A DNA stretch of 64,000 nt from positions 20,164,014-20,228,013 of the forward strand of contig CM028916.1 of NCBI GenBank assembly GCA_016801845.1, in the 5' to 3' direction. The position numbers and the translations under genes were made by a program. The stretch is from Polydactylus sextarius (lineage: Eukaryota > Chordata > Actinopteri > Polynemidae). Of the stretch, positions 12,297 to 23,388 are shown one piece after another. The stretch's first letter is position 1. Each line of letters starts with the position of its first letter. The notes below the pieces were generated by a model. It did not search any database. It was not told the DNA's origin and saw only the letters and a list, made by a program, of their open reading frames with translations.

Positions 12297-15200
12297 GTTC
12301 CCTGCTTGTAGAGACTGTCTCTCTCCGACACACACCGGAAACCTCCACTGCCTCCGCCTCTGTGGGTGAATTGGCACAGTATTGTTCTTAGGGTTGTTAT
12401 GGTGCTTGATGGGGTCGAAGTAGTCAACAGTGGTTCACATCAAGGCTAATGAATAGATTATGCACTCAATATCAATAGTGAATGGACAATACTCTTTGTC
12501 CCTTCACTTCAATTCATCCCTTTTTGATTTAGCTGGTTGTTTTTGAAAAACTCACACACACTGGTGGAAGTGTAGTTTCCGGGGGTAAATTTACCATCAG
12601 CATGACGCGATAACACTGGGAATAGGAAATTTATTAGTTTGGACCCACACAGTGATGATGGTGTGGCCTTTAATACTAAGTAACTCTAGTAGTACATCAC
12701 AAGTCACTGCAGCTTCAAAGGAAATGTTGTGTGAGCGTCATGACAAGGGGGTGAGGAGCCTGTTTTCTCTGTGGGTCTTGGCCCATTCATTCGTATGAAG
12801 AGGACGATAAAGATGCACTTCCACTGCAGGTGTTCTTTCAAAATGGGACATGCTCTCATTATAAGACTGAAAAACCAGGTATGAGGCTTCAGCCTGAAGA
12901 ATTAGCCTGATCTTCTCAAATATTATTACCATTGTTTTTGTTAATGCAATTGGTGAGATTTGGGCTCAAGAGAAGTCAGATGAGAGGAGAAACACAAGAC
13001 CAATGATCGTACAGGTTTTCACCAAATAGCTAGAAGAAAATATCCAAACTATCTACTGAATACACCATCACTTCCTCCAAATTAAGTGATTTCAAATGAT
13101 CTGGTGACTTCCCGTGTTTCTTGGCCTGTTGAAGTTCAACAGGCTTAACGAATTTACTGAAATGGTCAAACTATAACAGTTAGATTAGGTTGTTTGAGGG
13201 GTCCCTCAATGATTCTGCTATGAACATCACTGAACATACAACAGCTTAGGATGATGAAGGAGGCTGCTGCAACAAACAGTTTTGAGCACATCAGTTTCAC
13301 GTCAATATGACAGGGTGTTACCAGTCACACAGATGATGAATAAGTCCATGACTGGGAAGGATGAACCATGCATCCATAGCAAGTGTGACATCTGTGTCCA
13401 CCAAACTAATGCTGTGCTACATCTGCCTACATTTTAAGGATCACTTGTTCTTGCAATGCTCAGCAGTAAATGTTGTAACTACATGAGAAAACAGATATTA
13501 AAATACAACTTTAAGTGTTGTTAAAGGTTGTGAAAAAATTTTGTCCTTATGCAAAACCTGCTTTGTCTTTAATACATACGTGAAGCCATTTAAACTTTTC
13601 ACATTGCAAGATCTGCAAAACTTGTGGGCAAACATCCATTAGCACCTTATTAACAGAATAGCCCCCTAGTGTTGTATAGACCATAGTTTGTGAAGCATCG
13701 TTTTATTATGTCTTTCCTTGTGAAACAAAAGCCTCTTGAGAAATTACTTCTAACTCTGGAAGTTGGAGTGTGGGAGGTATATGTTAATTGTTTTGCTGCT
13801 CAGATTTGCAGTGACTCTTCACTAGGAGGAGTAGTAATATACAATGAAGTGCTGCATACATGCATAATATAACCTCTCCATCTGTGGAGCTGGAAACAAA
13901 ACGGGGATAGTTGTATAAGAGCAAGGTCCTCGGGGCCACAGTTCTTGATTTTTTCTTGATAATTGTAATGTGATGATAAGGAGCTTATAGCCTCTTGTTA
14001 TCCTCCAATAGGCACAGACAAGACAAAGGGGCAGTGTACCAGTATGCAAAAAGATTACCATTCTGGTGACATCTCCCCGTCCACTTAACACCCACATCAG
14101 GTCAGCTGTTCATAATTTGGTCAGCAACACCAATTTAGCTTCCACGCAGGGGTCTGGGTGCACTGAGGGGTAAATATTGACCCTTGTTTGTAAGCAAGGC
14201 TCACGTTTTGAGTGTGCAAAATGGCCTATTTGTGTTGTGGAGATGTTCAGGTCATCGTATCATGGAGGATGTGTGTAACCCTCTCGTAGGCCGAGAGAAA
14301 GGATCTAATAGACACCTGTTCGCATAATAGCAATTTGTGGGCTAACATTTTATGATTGACTGAATTCATTTAAGCAAAGGTGGGAAAAATCAATGAGTGT
14401 GACAGTTAAAGTAGAAACAGTCCCATGATATTTGTCTACAAGACGGAAAATACTAATGATCGATTGAAAGGTCAAGATGAAATAAGTAAAAGGTTGGTGA
14501 TAAAATACACCAACAAGTTGGTATAAAATTAGTTCACATTTTCATATCAAACTGTCTCCTCTTGAATTCTTGCCAGAGGCACTGTGTCTTAGATGACCTC
14601 TACTCTTTGTCCCAAGGACCCTGCCCTGCCCTCGACACCTCCCTCCTCACCGGCCGGCCTAAACTCTGTGGGAAACCCCCCAGTGCTTTGTGTTGTTTTG
14701 GACATTGTGTGTCTCACCAGATAATATCTCCTCCCGTCTGTTTCTTTCCTCTCCCATCTGAAAAGCTGCTGTGTAGAGCATGGTGTCCAGCACTATCTGC
14801 CCAGAGAATTGGGATCTTAGCATTGGGGGTTAAGAACTGCTTTTCACTGCGGCTCACAGGGCAGCACTCAGACCCTGCTGTTGTAAGTTTGTCGAGCCAT
14901 GAAAGTAAGTGGCTGCGATAGATGGTGACAGGTGACTGGTGTTGAAGATAACTCTATTAGCCTATGAAACTCAGCACTGCTTTCATCTTTAATATAAATA
15001 TGAATATAAATATATGAACAGACGTTGCTCAAACCCACAGAACTTAGATAAAAGATGAAAAACTTAACTGCATAATTTTTCTATTAATTATCAAACAGCT
15101 CACTGCTAAAGCATCATATATTATAGTTTTGTACTTATTGTTTTGTTTTGTCTAACTCTAAGTTTTATTAGCTGATTTTTTTCACCCATCGGGGGCATTA

Positions 15201-15599
15201 TATTAAGCAGTAGATAGTAAAACAGTGTAAAGCTGATACGGCTAATGTGTTATCAAACAGAATCACATGAGTCTGGAGTAAGTCAGGGTTCAAATATCAG
15301 TTGACCCGATCAGTGTCAGTTTCACGGCTTGTTTTCTGTTTTTTCTAGTAGTAGTAAAACAAGTAGTAAAAAGAGGAAACAGGGAGGAGAGTAGGGGAAA
15401 GACACCTACCACAGAGGAAACAAGATCTTGGGATAAGAAGAGGCTGATACATTAATTTATTTACTTATTGTTGATGCAGTTACTTACTGTCCTCTTCTTT
15501 ACATGTAAACACTTATGTTGCACTTGTGTGTAATGACAGTGGCAACACTGGCATCTCCCCTTTCATTTTTTCATGAACTATTCCAAATAAGTTATATTA

Positions 15600-16346
15600 A
15601 TAATTCTGCAGCCCAGCAAACTACACTGAATAAAGATATATATTTAGTAACGAATTACATCTACTCAAATTACTATAATTATGTAGTTTTATGTGTAATT
15701 GAGTATAAACAAAGGTTTGTAATCTACTTTGCTACATTTAAAATAATATTCACTATTGAGTAGTCTACTATATTATCTGGCATCACAAAGACAATGACAT
15801 GTAACCAACAGACTCATCTGGTTCCCATGGCAACACATTGTTGTAGCCAGTAAGTTTATCAATAGATTGGAAACCTTCCAATGAAGCACAGATGAAAAAA
15901 AGAAGATCCAAGATTGAACTATATCATGTCACAACTGTGCTAAGAAAGACCATCACACCAAGTAAACAAGGTTAAAGTTACTGGATGCGATGTTGACAAG
16001 CAACTGTTGACTAACTTGTAGACAGTTTTATATATATGTTAATTATTTCATAATATTTGAATGATTTTAACAGAAAAGATGCTTTGTATTTGTTTTGGAC
16101 ACAATTGATTCATATAATCATATAATTGTTCAGAGAAAAGTCTGTTGAAAATGAACGAATTCGTTGAACAAATGTTGAGAATAAATTATTCATTGATAAA
16201 AAACTAATACTCTGAGTAGCTGTAGAAGAATACTTTATACTTTTACTTGAGTATATTTTTACACCAGTACTTGTAGAGAGTAATATTTCAGTCATGTAAC
16301 AATACTTTTACTTAAGTACAGATTTTCACTACCCTCTCCACCACTG
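15600..16346. mobile_element. hAT-like non-autonomous element, degraded
   Basis: The right part (about 16200-16346) has the ACTTTTACTTGAGTA / TACTTAAGTACAG / TCCACCACTG pattern that I recognise from very common teleost non-autonomous hAT-like repeats, ending at CCACTG. The left part (about 15640-15770) has matching degraded TTGAGTA / ACTTTGCTACATTT blocks. The left terminal repeat and target duplication could not be located, so the left edge is approximate. No transposase frame is present. Confidence 0.5.
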
Positions 16347-16659
16347 ATTTAATGACTTCCACATATTTTTTTCTCATTTGTTAACAGCCCTAATGTTAAA
16401 TGTCCTGTTCACCCCATAGTTTTGGTCAAGTGAGGATTACCTCCAACTTAAAGCCATCACTCAAAACGCTGGAAATAAGACAGCCACCACTTTTTGTCAT
16501 GTGAATTGTGATGTCAGACCAAGCACCCAATCGACCCTCTGGCCTTTGACCCTTATTAAGCATGGGTTGGAGTGCTGCATTCAAGGTGTAGCCATCTGTG
16601 TGCCTTGTTGTGTTGAGGCCTCCCTCCTCCCTGCTCTGCTCCCGCACTCTTTATCACTT

Positions 16660-16662
<3 letters not shown>

Positions 16663-16713
<51 letters not shown>
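16663..16713. repeat. (GT)n microsatellite
   Basis: About 25 uninterrupted TG units downstream (3') of cpn2. It produces spurious repetitive open frames. Confidence 0.95.
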
Positions 16714-16715
<2 letters not shown>

Positions 16716-17216
16716 GGGAGATGGGGGTGGGCAGGGGTGATCACTTTTTGAAACCTCTGGATGTCAGTGGATACAAAATCAAATCATGTAAATTGAAATA
16801 TGAGAGCACAATATTATTCATATTATATTTTATTTAACAGAGTATTCTGCACTTGTACTTCAGTATGAAAAAAAAAAAAAACTCCGCTGCCTTCTGCCTA
16901 CTGGTTGATCAAGAAGATGGTCAAACAGTGAAAGTGTATAACACAATGACGAGAAATACAGGCTGTTTGAGACCTAGAGCTCAAACACTTTAGCAGATGA
17001 TTAACATCGTCCCCATAGTTCATTTTTGTAGAGATGGGAACTTTTAAAACGAGTTGAACTTTGAGCTTAGCAGGAAAAGGGTTCATCCACCCCTCTTATC
17101 ATTCATTAGAAGTTTGTTTACAGTATTGATTCTGACAGTCAGAACATATAATTCAACACACTATAATGCACAATGACGTATTTGCATGAATAATGATATT
17201 AAATCAATAGTGGAAA

Positions 17217-18788
17217 TTAGACAAAACTCTCAGGCATTGTCTCTTTACTACACTGAAAAAGTTCATGCTCATTCTTAAAAATATGTTCCTTGATATTGCC
17301 GTCGTCTTCCTGAAACTGCACCTTCACTGTCAGTGGAGAACATTTATTCACTTTACATTTGATGGTCATGGTTTCACTGGATGTTTGTATCCTACAGCTG
17401 CTGAGATCGGAAAGCTCATCACCAGTCATGTGACAGACAAGCTGGTCCTTGTCGATAGAGACGACAGATCGTCCTCTTAAAAAGTCAGGGCTTTGACAAA
17501 GCGTCCTGTCCAGCATCTCTATGTCCTGGCTGTTCCTCAGCACCCAGTCATGCAGGTACCACATATTACAGTCACATTTCCAGGGGTTTCCATACAACCT
17601 GATTGTGTGATGGAAGACAAAAGGGTCTAAAAGGCCCATTGGCAGAGTTTCCAGCTGGTTGTCAGAAAGGTCGAGCCGCTCAATAAACTCCTGATCCTCA
17701 AATATTTTGGGGTCAATCCTGCTCAGATTATTCTTGTGGAGGTGGATCACTTTGATACTTGATAGATTATTGAATATTCTTTCAGGTAAAAGTGTGAGCT
17801 GGTTTTCAGAGAGATCCAGATTCTCCACTTCTGTAATGTTTTTAAAAATGTCTTCAGGAAGGTTGGAAAGCTGGTTAGAGGATATGATCAGGTTGGTGAG
17901 AGATGTCAAACCGTTAAGAGAGGACAGCTCAGTCAGTCTGTTGCCTTTAAGGTTCAGCTCTATCAAATTTGTCGCATTGAATCCAAACACATTATCACTG
18001 AAGGTTGTAAGAAGGTTTCCACGTAGATTCAGCAACTTTAGTTTGAGTAACACAGAGAAAACACCATCAGCGAGGTCTGATATCTTGTTCCCTTCCAAGT
18101 GAAGCTCAGTTAACTGAGAAATATTGTGAAATGTGTCTGACGTAAGATTTCTAATGAGGTTGTTGTTCAGTTTCAGGATCTCCAGCTTTTCCAGACCAGC
18201 AAACGTCTCTCTTTTCACTTCTTCAAGTTTATTCAGGGACATGTCCAAGACGTTTAAGTTGTGGAGGTTCAAGAAAAGAAATTCAGGCAGAAATGATATG
18301 ATGTTCCCCTTCATCTGCAGAGTTTCTAGTTGTTTCAGGGTGTCAAATATGCCGGGAGGTACCGTCCTGAATCTATTGAAGTTGAGTAGTAGTTTGGTCA
18401 AATTTCTCTGATTTGAAAAAGTCCCTTCAATTAACTGCTCCAACACAGGGTTCCCACTGATCTCCAGCTCCTCCAGCTCAGTCAGATGCTCAAAAGCTCG
18501 AGCATGAATACTTTGGAATCCATTATTTAAGAAGACAAGTTTGGTGAGTTGAGGGCTATTCTGCAAAGTGTGAGGAAACAGGTATGCAACGCTTGAGGTC
18601 ATTAAGATAAAGTCCTTGACCTGGCCGGAGATGGTAGGAGGCAAAGATATCATCCGTTCATCTGCACACAGTACTTCGACAGGAGTGAAGCATTGACATT
18701 TGTATGGACAAGAGTTTTGTGACTGTGTGTTGCCTTTAAGGCAAAGAAAAAGCACCAGGAACAGTGTCAGGCCAAAGTCTTTGTCCAT
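17217..18788 (-). CDS. cpn2: Carboxypeptidase N subunit 2-like secreted LRR protein
   Basis: A single coding exon gives 523 residues. An earlier in-frame ATG at 18827 lies upstream of a good acceptor (TTTTGACAG at 18796), so the start at 18788 is chosen. Residues 1 to about 22 are a signal peptide. An LRRNT cysteine cluster lies at 27-41 (CPYKCQCF). Roughly a dozen 24-residue leucine-rich repeats follow, then an LRRCT from 401 (NPWKCDCNMWYLHDW) to about 452 and a cysteine-containing tail. Several NxS/T sequons fit a plasma glycoprotein. CPN2 is the non-catalytic subunit that stabilises and carries carboxypeptidase N, which trims C-terminal Arg/Lys from kinins and anaphylatoxins. The LRRCT and tail pattern (LYGNPW.CDC, DKDQLVC.MT.D.L) fits CPN2, as does its position beside a hes1 gene. 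A single coding exon behind an untranslated exon also matches mammalian CPN2. Other LRR glycoproteins are less likely. Confidence 0.85.
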   Translation of the reverse strand: MDKDFGLTLFLVLFLCLKGNTQSQNSCPYKCQCFTPVEVLCADERMISLPPTISGQVKDFILMTSSVAYLFPHTLQNSPQLTKLVFLNNGFQSIHARAFEHLTELEELEISGNPVLEQLIEGTFSNQRNLTKLLLNFNRFRTVPPGIFDTLKQLETLQMKGNIISFLPEFLFLNLHNLNVLDMSLNKLEEVKRETFAGLEKLEILKLNNNLIRNLTSDTFHNISQLTELHLEGNKISDLADGVFSVLLKLKLLNLRGNLLTTFSDNVFGFNATNLIELNLKGNRLTELSSLNGLTSLTNLIISSNQLSNLPEDIFKNITEVENLDLSENQLTLLPERIFNNLSSIKVIHLHKNNLSRIDPKIFEDQEFIERLDLSDNQLETLPMGLLDPFVFHHTIRLYGNPWKCDCNMWYLHDWVLRNSQDIEMLDRTLCQSPDFLRGRSVVSIDKDQLVCHMTGDELSDLSSCRIQTSSETMTIKCKVNKCSPLTVKVQFQEDDGNIKEHIFKNEHELFQCSKETMPESFV

Positions 18789-18795
18789 TTCGTCA

Positions 18796-18990
18796 CTGTC
18801 AAAACAGAACAAATCAGACCATATCAAAGTTTATATCGATCGAAATTTATATTAATCCAAACTACTTGCAGTAGAATCTACTAGTTAATCAAATGTAACA
18901 TACCTCTGTGTTGCAGGAATCCTGCAGCACTGGATCCAGTTTCCCAGTGGATGTAGAAGCCAGATGACACAAAGTGCAAAAGACAACAAG
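18796..18990 (-). other. cpn2 5' intron and probable untranslated first exon
   Basis: On the minus strand a donor CAGAG|GTATGTT at 18904/18903 and an acceptor TTTTGACAG|TGACGAA at 18796/18795 define a 108-bp intron just upstream of the start codon. The untranslated exon would lie at about 18904-18990. Its 5' end is not determined, and no clear TATA box was seen. Confidence 0.55.
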
Positions 18991-19024
18991 CCTGAATTAG
19001 GCAAGACAAAACCTTTGATCAGCA

Positions 19025-19107
<83 letters not shown>

Positions 19108-19119
19108 ACACACACACAC
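19025..19119. repeat. (CA)n microsatellite upstream of cpn2
   Basis: About 45 CA units with one TA interruption, immediately 5' of cpn2. It abuts a copy of the CA-linked repeat described at 19120-19329. Confidence 0.95.
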
Positions 19120-19288
19120 TCAAACAAGCAACCTTAACCAAACCTTAAGTCATGTCTTCACCTTAATCTTTTGTTTTTTACATAATGTACATAATGGGGA
19201 CCTGCTTTTTGTCCCCATAAGGAAGACAGGTCCCCATAAAGGAGTATGAAAACAGATTTAAAACCCCACAACATAAGGTATACCTAAA

Positions 19289-19329
<41 letters not shown>
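19120..19329. repeat. CA-linked dispersed repeat, copy 1
   Basis: Unique-looking sequence lies between two CA arrays (19025-19119 and 19290-19329). It contains CCTTAACCAAACCTTAAG, then TCATGTCTTCACCTT, then GGGGACCTGCTTTTTGTCCCC. The same order of blocks occurs at 24310-24480. This matches a repeat style seen throughout teleost genomes next to CA arrays, and the GGGGAC/GTCCCC blocks can pair as a hairpin. No coding capacity. Confidence 0.7.
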
Positions 19330-19330
<1 letters not shown>

Positions 19331-20130
19331 CTGATTTGCATTTGCTACTGTAATACAGGATGTTCCAGCAAATGTCTGTCGGTGTTTACCAAAACAAAAC
19401 AAATATTGAACATATGCTTTCATTGAATCCACCCCAACCCCCACCCTCAAGTCAACAACTGCTGTTACCACGTTCAATTAATCTAATGGGCTTAAATGTC
19501 TTTTGAGTCTATGTCTATTACTAGACATGGCCATAACAATGTAAATCTGTTGAAAGGACATTTTAAGAAACTTTTTTTCTTATACTCTACAGGTTAATAA
19601 AATATAATGCATATGTTCTACGCTCTTTTACTTCGATCTAACTACAATATACAACAGATTGTAGGTGGATTGTCACAGGGTCATTTATTATTTCCAATTT
19701 TGATCACATGGTGGCAGCATTGAGTTGTACCTTTACTTAGTTGTGGTCCATTTTCTTGGTTAATGTGCGGAAAATGTAGAAAATTACAGAGCAGAATGAT
19801 GCTGTGATCCCATTATGAAGATAAACATGCATGTAATTTGTTGAAATATGTGTATGTAAATGCTTTAAAGAGGTTACACAACGGGGAAGTAAATTTCCCA
19901 CTGAAATTATCACAGCCACATTATACCACTGACGTGGTGTGTCTAAAGTGGGTTTAAAAACATTGTTAAAAACTGTCATTTTTAATCTCAAAAGGCAAAA
20001 TAAGAAAATGAAAAATAATCACTTCTTCCTCTCATTAATGTTGACTTTATTTTAGAAATTTCAAGAAGCAAAATAAAAAATAAAAAAGTACTTCCTCCTC
20101 ACACTTATATATTCATAGTGTGTCTGTGAA
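19330..20130. other. Intergenic sequence between cpn2 and cldn1 (left part)
   Basis: No gene or clear regulatory signal is recognised. The sequence is AT-rich, with scattered A-runs near 19980-20090. Confidence 0.5.
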
Positions 20131-20134
20131 AAAT

Positions 20135-20720
20135 CATGGTTAGGATGAAGGCCCACGGCTGTGCCTTCTGCACCATCTATAGAGTATGGAGATTTTTCAT
20201 ATGACTATCGTGCCCTGTGTCTTAAGTGATGGGTGGATATTCCCAAAGAGGAGATTGTACAGCAGATATTGAATGCTTGCAACCCTCGTCTAGCTAGTGG
20301 ATTACGTGGCATTGTTCATACAGTTCAAGAGCTGGTGAAAGTGGGGTCCTTCATAGAAAAAGATTAGTGTAACACCAAAGGATACTGGACTTGTGTGAAA
20401 AAAGTGAACCCAGCTGACAAGAATTCCAAAGGGTATTAACAAAAACCAAAGTAACGCAAAAGTTACTTTCCCTGGTAATTAGTTACTTTTACAAAGCTGT
20501 AACGGAGTTACTAACTCAGTTACTTTTTGGAAAAAGTAACTAGTAACTGTAACTAATTACTTTTTTAACCTTCCCAACGCTGCTTGTGTGCAATAAGTGA
20601 ACCCAGCTAAAAAAAAAAAAAAGAATTCCAAAAAGGCTCCCAAGAAGGGTACTGACAAAACAAAGAAGCTAATATAGCTCACAGCTAAATCGGCCTGTGG
20701 TTCAGGAAAACGATGAATCT
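20135..20720 (+). pseudogene. Decayed lysine-rich, possibly linker-histone-like pseudogene, interrupted
   Basis: One + frame reads protein-like through 20153-20366, broken by one internal stop (TGA) and ended by TAG. It contains IEYGDFSYDYRALCLK, then WVDIPKEEIVQQILNAC, then LVKVGSFIEKD. The next block reads KGYWTCVKKVNPA and, after the inserted element, NSKKAPKKGTDKTKK. A helix-rich stretch, a G-x-F-I...G-Y-W hairpin pattern and a K-A-P-K-K tail resemble a linker-histone H15 domain plus basic tail, but the match is weak and by eye. There are no introns, which fits a retrocopy. It is clearly non-functional: stops, an insertion and a duplicated 45-bp segment. It may instead be a fragment of another basic protein. 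Confidence 0.3.
20434..20582. mobile_element. hAT-like non-autonomous element fragment
   Basis: The sequence is made of AGTAAC/GTTACT blocks (AAAGTAACG, AGTTACTTT, TTAGTTACTTTTAC, GTTACTAACTCAGTTACT) and ends in CTTCCCAACGCTG. This is the style of the abundant teleost repeats with CAGTGTTGGG-type ends. Only the right terminus is clear. It lies between two copies of a 45-bp host segment that both begin CTTGTGTG (20390 and 20583). Confidence 0.6.
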
Positions 20721-20724
20721 GCTG

Positions 20725-21550
20725 ATCGGGAACACCCTTCATCACCGGTTGCTATGAAAACAAACTGTTGGGTAAGTCTGTTAAAACAGTCTTTTTAATA
20801 AACTCTCGGTTCACTTACTAAGTTATCAGTACTTCAGTTTATGTGTAGGGACCCTATTTATGCTACTGCTGAAGTAAAGTGATATTTTGAGCTTTATTAG
20901 TGGTTAAAAAAATGACAATTTAGATACGTTTGGCTGACTGCCCCACTTACTTTCACTGTTAACTATTTGACTATGAAAACAAAAGATGGTCAAACTCGAT
21001 ATTAGTTCAACCAATGTAAAATATCTCTTGAGGGGGTGTTTGACTCGTATTCATGGTGAAATAGACCCTGGGTTCAAATTACTACAGCCCATCACTTTAA
21101 GTTTCTCTTAATTATTCTGAGATCTTTCATTGTATAATAACAGATGTTAAAAAGGTGTTTTTTTTCTCTGAATGTACAGCAGATATACAGTGTACAGAAG
21201 ACATCGCACACACTCACACAGTGCCAGATTTGTAAATACAAACTGTAAAAGTGTGTTGTTTCACAGTGTTTGAGAGCTTTGTGAAGTTTGTTGTTGTCAC
21301 CTCCGTCCCTGCATGAGACCAACACAACCACTGGGTGTCATCCTACTCCTCCTAACCTCAGTCAGAGGTAATGGCATTCCTGGATCCTCCTTCTCCTCTC
21401 CCTGAGGATGCACAATAGACACCACTGTGAGGGATCAGACACACACCTGGAATTACTTCAAGGGAAGTGTTTTGATTTTCCAGTTTCTACATTTTTTTTT
21501 TTTTTTTTTTTTTACTTTTTCTGTTGTTTTCCTCCACCTTATTCTCCTAC
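20725..21550. other. Upstream region and 5' leader of cldn1
   Basis: No TATA box or CpG-rich promoter is evident. A 22-base T run at 21492-21513 lies 38 bp upstream of the claudin start codon. The reading frame stays open back to an in-frame ATG at 21408, but the extension has no claudin similarity and runs through the T tract as poly-Phe, so it is treated as leader. Confidence 0.45.
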
Positions 21551-21551
21551 A

Positions 21552-23223
21552 ATGGCCAATGCAGGATTACAGCTTCTTGGCTTCACACTGGCTTTCCTGG
21601 GCTTCATTGGCACGATAGCATCCACAGCTATGGTGGAGTGGAAGGCTTCATCCTATGCGGGGGACAACATTATCACAGCTCAGGCGCTGTATGAAGGGCT
21701 ATGGAAGAGCTGTGCATCGCAGAGCACGGGTCAGATACAGTGCAAAGTCTTCGATTCACTTCTCCAGCTACCAGGTAACTTTTTACACATCATGGTTTCA
21801 GTAAAACATTTAATTGACCATACATGTCCAACGTCGGTTTCATCTTCAGGAAGAAAATGGATCATGGGCCATGAATGGTCTGTATCTAAAACAATAATAG
21901 ATAATTGGAATATCATATGAAATTGAAATGTTTAGACTAGTTTAAACATTTTGTGCTGTAAAGCAGGAATGTGTACATTTCTGTGGTCATTCAAACATTG
22001 CTGGAGGTTAAAGCTAACACCCTTTTCTCTCCCTGAAAGTCCTCGGACATGCAGCGACATGTCAGTCAAATACCAGCAGCTTACACATCAATTTGAAACT
22101 GCTATTAACACTGAACTCCATTCAAATGGTATAGAAGTTCAAATGATAAGATAAGATAAGAACTGGTTTTTAACTTGTGTGAAATAAAAGTCATATGACA
22201 ACAGCTTCATCACATCAGTAAATTTTTGTGGGAATGTTGTAATTAAACCACATCGTAATGTGACTCACGCAGTCAACAGTCCCACCTGTTGAAAAAACAA
22301 AATAGATGTACAAAGATGAAGATATATTGCCATGTATATGAAGGATTGGTTGTTTGATTCTATTGAATTATGCCTGTTAAAATCAATTTTGTCTCAAGGG
22401 AACGTTCAGGGCACACGGGGGCTGATGTTAACCTCCATCTTGCTGTCCTTCATCTCCATCATGGTGGCTGTTGTGGGCATGAGGTGCACCACCTGCATGG
22501 CAGACCAACAAGAGCAAAAAGATAAAGTGGCGATGGCTGGAGGGATTATCTTCATCTTTGCTGGTTAGAGTTCATTCATTTCACACACATGGATGAAATA
22601 GACGCACAATCATTGAGCTTCATGTATCTTATGTCAACAGTTTAAAAAGTGTCTGTGATCACTGGTTTTCCAGGTCTGCTCGCTCTGGTGGGAACATCTT
22701 GGTATGGTCACAGGGTAGCACAGGACTTCTACAACCCATTCACTCCCACTAATTCAAAGTGAGTAAAGTTGAAATGAAGTTGAAACAGGGGACAAACACT
22801 TAGCAAACAATGTCTCACCGTTAGCTTAGCTTAGCCTAAGACTGAAGACTGAAAATGGACAAAGTCATTAACACAGCTGATGGCTGTTGTATCAATCCTG
22901 AATCTTCTAATGCAGATCAGAACATTTTCCGTAATGTCAGACTGTTTGTTTACTGTTCAAATGGATCTGTCTCTGTTTATATACGTAACTTTACTATAAT
23001 AACTTGAAACCAGGCAGATACTGTGGTAAAGTATTGTTGTAATGTGTGTATTATTCACAGGTTTGAATTTGGAAGTGCCCTGTTTGTCGGATGGGGAGCT
23101 GCATGTCTCATCATTATTGGAGGAAGTTTCCTCTGCTGCAATTGCTCTGGCAAGAGCTCAGGAAAATCTCCACGCTACCCACAGTCCCACGCTGCCAGCC
23201 ACTCAGGCAGGGACTATGTCTAA
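21552..23223 (+). CDS. cldn1: Claudin-1 (four exons)
   Basis: Coding exons are 21552-21774, 22399-22563, 22674-22758 and 23061-23223, all with in-phase GT/AG junctions, giving exactly 211 residues, the length of human claudin-1. The protein begins MANAGLQLLGF as in claudin-1. It has the family signature W30 - G49 L50 W51 - C54 - C64 in the first extracellular loop, and QSTGQIQCKVFDSLL matches claudin-1 closely. Membrane segments lie at about 8-26, 83-103, 118-138 and 164-184. The cytoplasmic tail ends GRDYV, with the C-terminal YV that binds ZO-1 PDZ domains. Claudin-1 builds the paracellular barrier at epithelial tight junctions. Intron 1 (21775-22398) contains only AT-rich sequence and a GATAAGATAAGATAAG run. 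Intron 3 (22759-23060) has nothing notable. A poly-A signal lies at 23383. Confidence 0.96.
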
Positions 23224-23382
23224 GGTGGGGTGTGATTGCTCCATCCAGCCCCTACTCATTGTTTTCTTTAATGCTCTAAAGGTGCAAAACCAGATGTTAC
23301 TCAGGCTCATTTAATGCTTTTAATGCAACATGTATATTTGCAGGTGTTGTGATTGGTTCATGTTTTAAAGTTGTTCTGGAGA

Positions 23383-23388
23383 AATAAA
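23383..23388 (+). terminator. cldn1 polyadenylation signal
   Basis: AATAAA lies 160 bases after the cldn1 stop codon, giving a short 3' UTR. Confidence 0.75.

Larger units (their letters stand above)
10670..17216. other. Intergenic region between her6 and cpn2
   Basis: No gene is recognised. Compositionally complex stretches at about 10900-12450 and 14090-14940 look like candidate conserved non-coding elements. The first contains a Pbx/Hox-type TGATTGAT (12253-12260) followed by a Meis-type TGACAG (12291-12296). A hAT-like repeat occupies about 15600-16346 and a (GT)n array 16663-16713. The rest is ordinary AT-rich DNA. Confidence 0.5.

Noticed and set aside
17265..18411. Plus-strand open frames across cpn2
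   Set aside because: They are antisense shadows of the single-exon LRR coding sequence.
18789..18827. In-frame upstream ATG of cpn2 adding 13 residues
   Set aside because: A clean acceptor at 18796 lies between it and the start used, and the extension precedes a normal signal peptide.
21408..21551. In-frame N-terminal extension of claudin-1
   Set aside because: It would read poly-Phe from a T run, and claudin-1 begins at MANAG as in other vertebrates.
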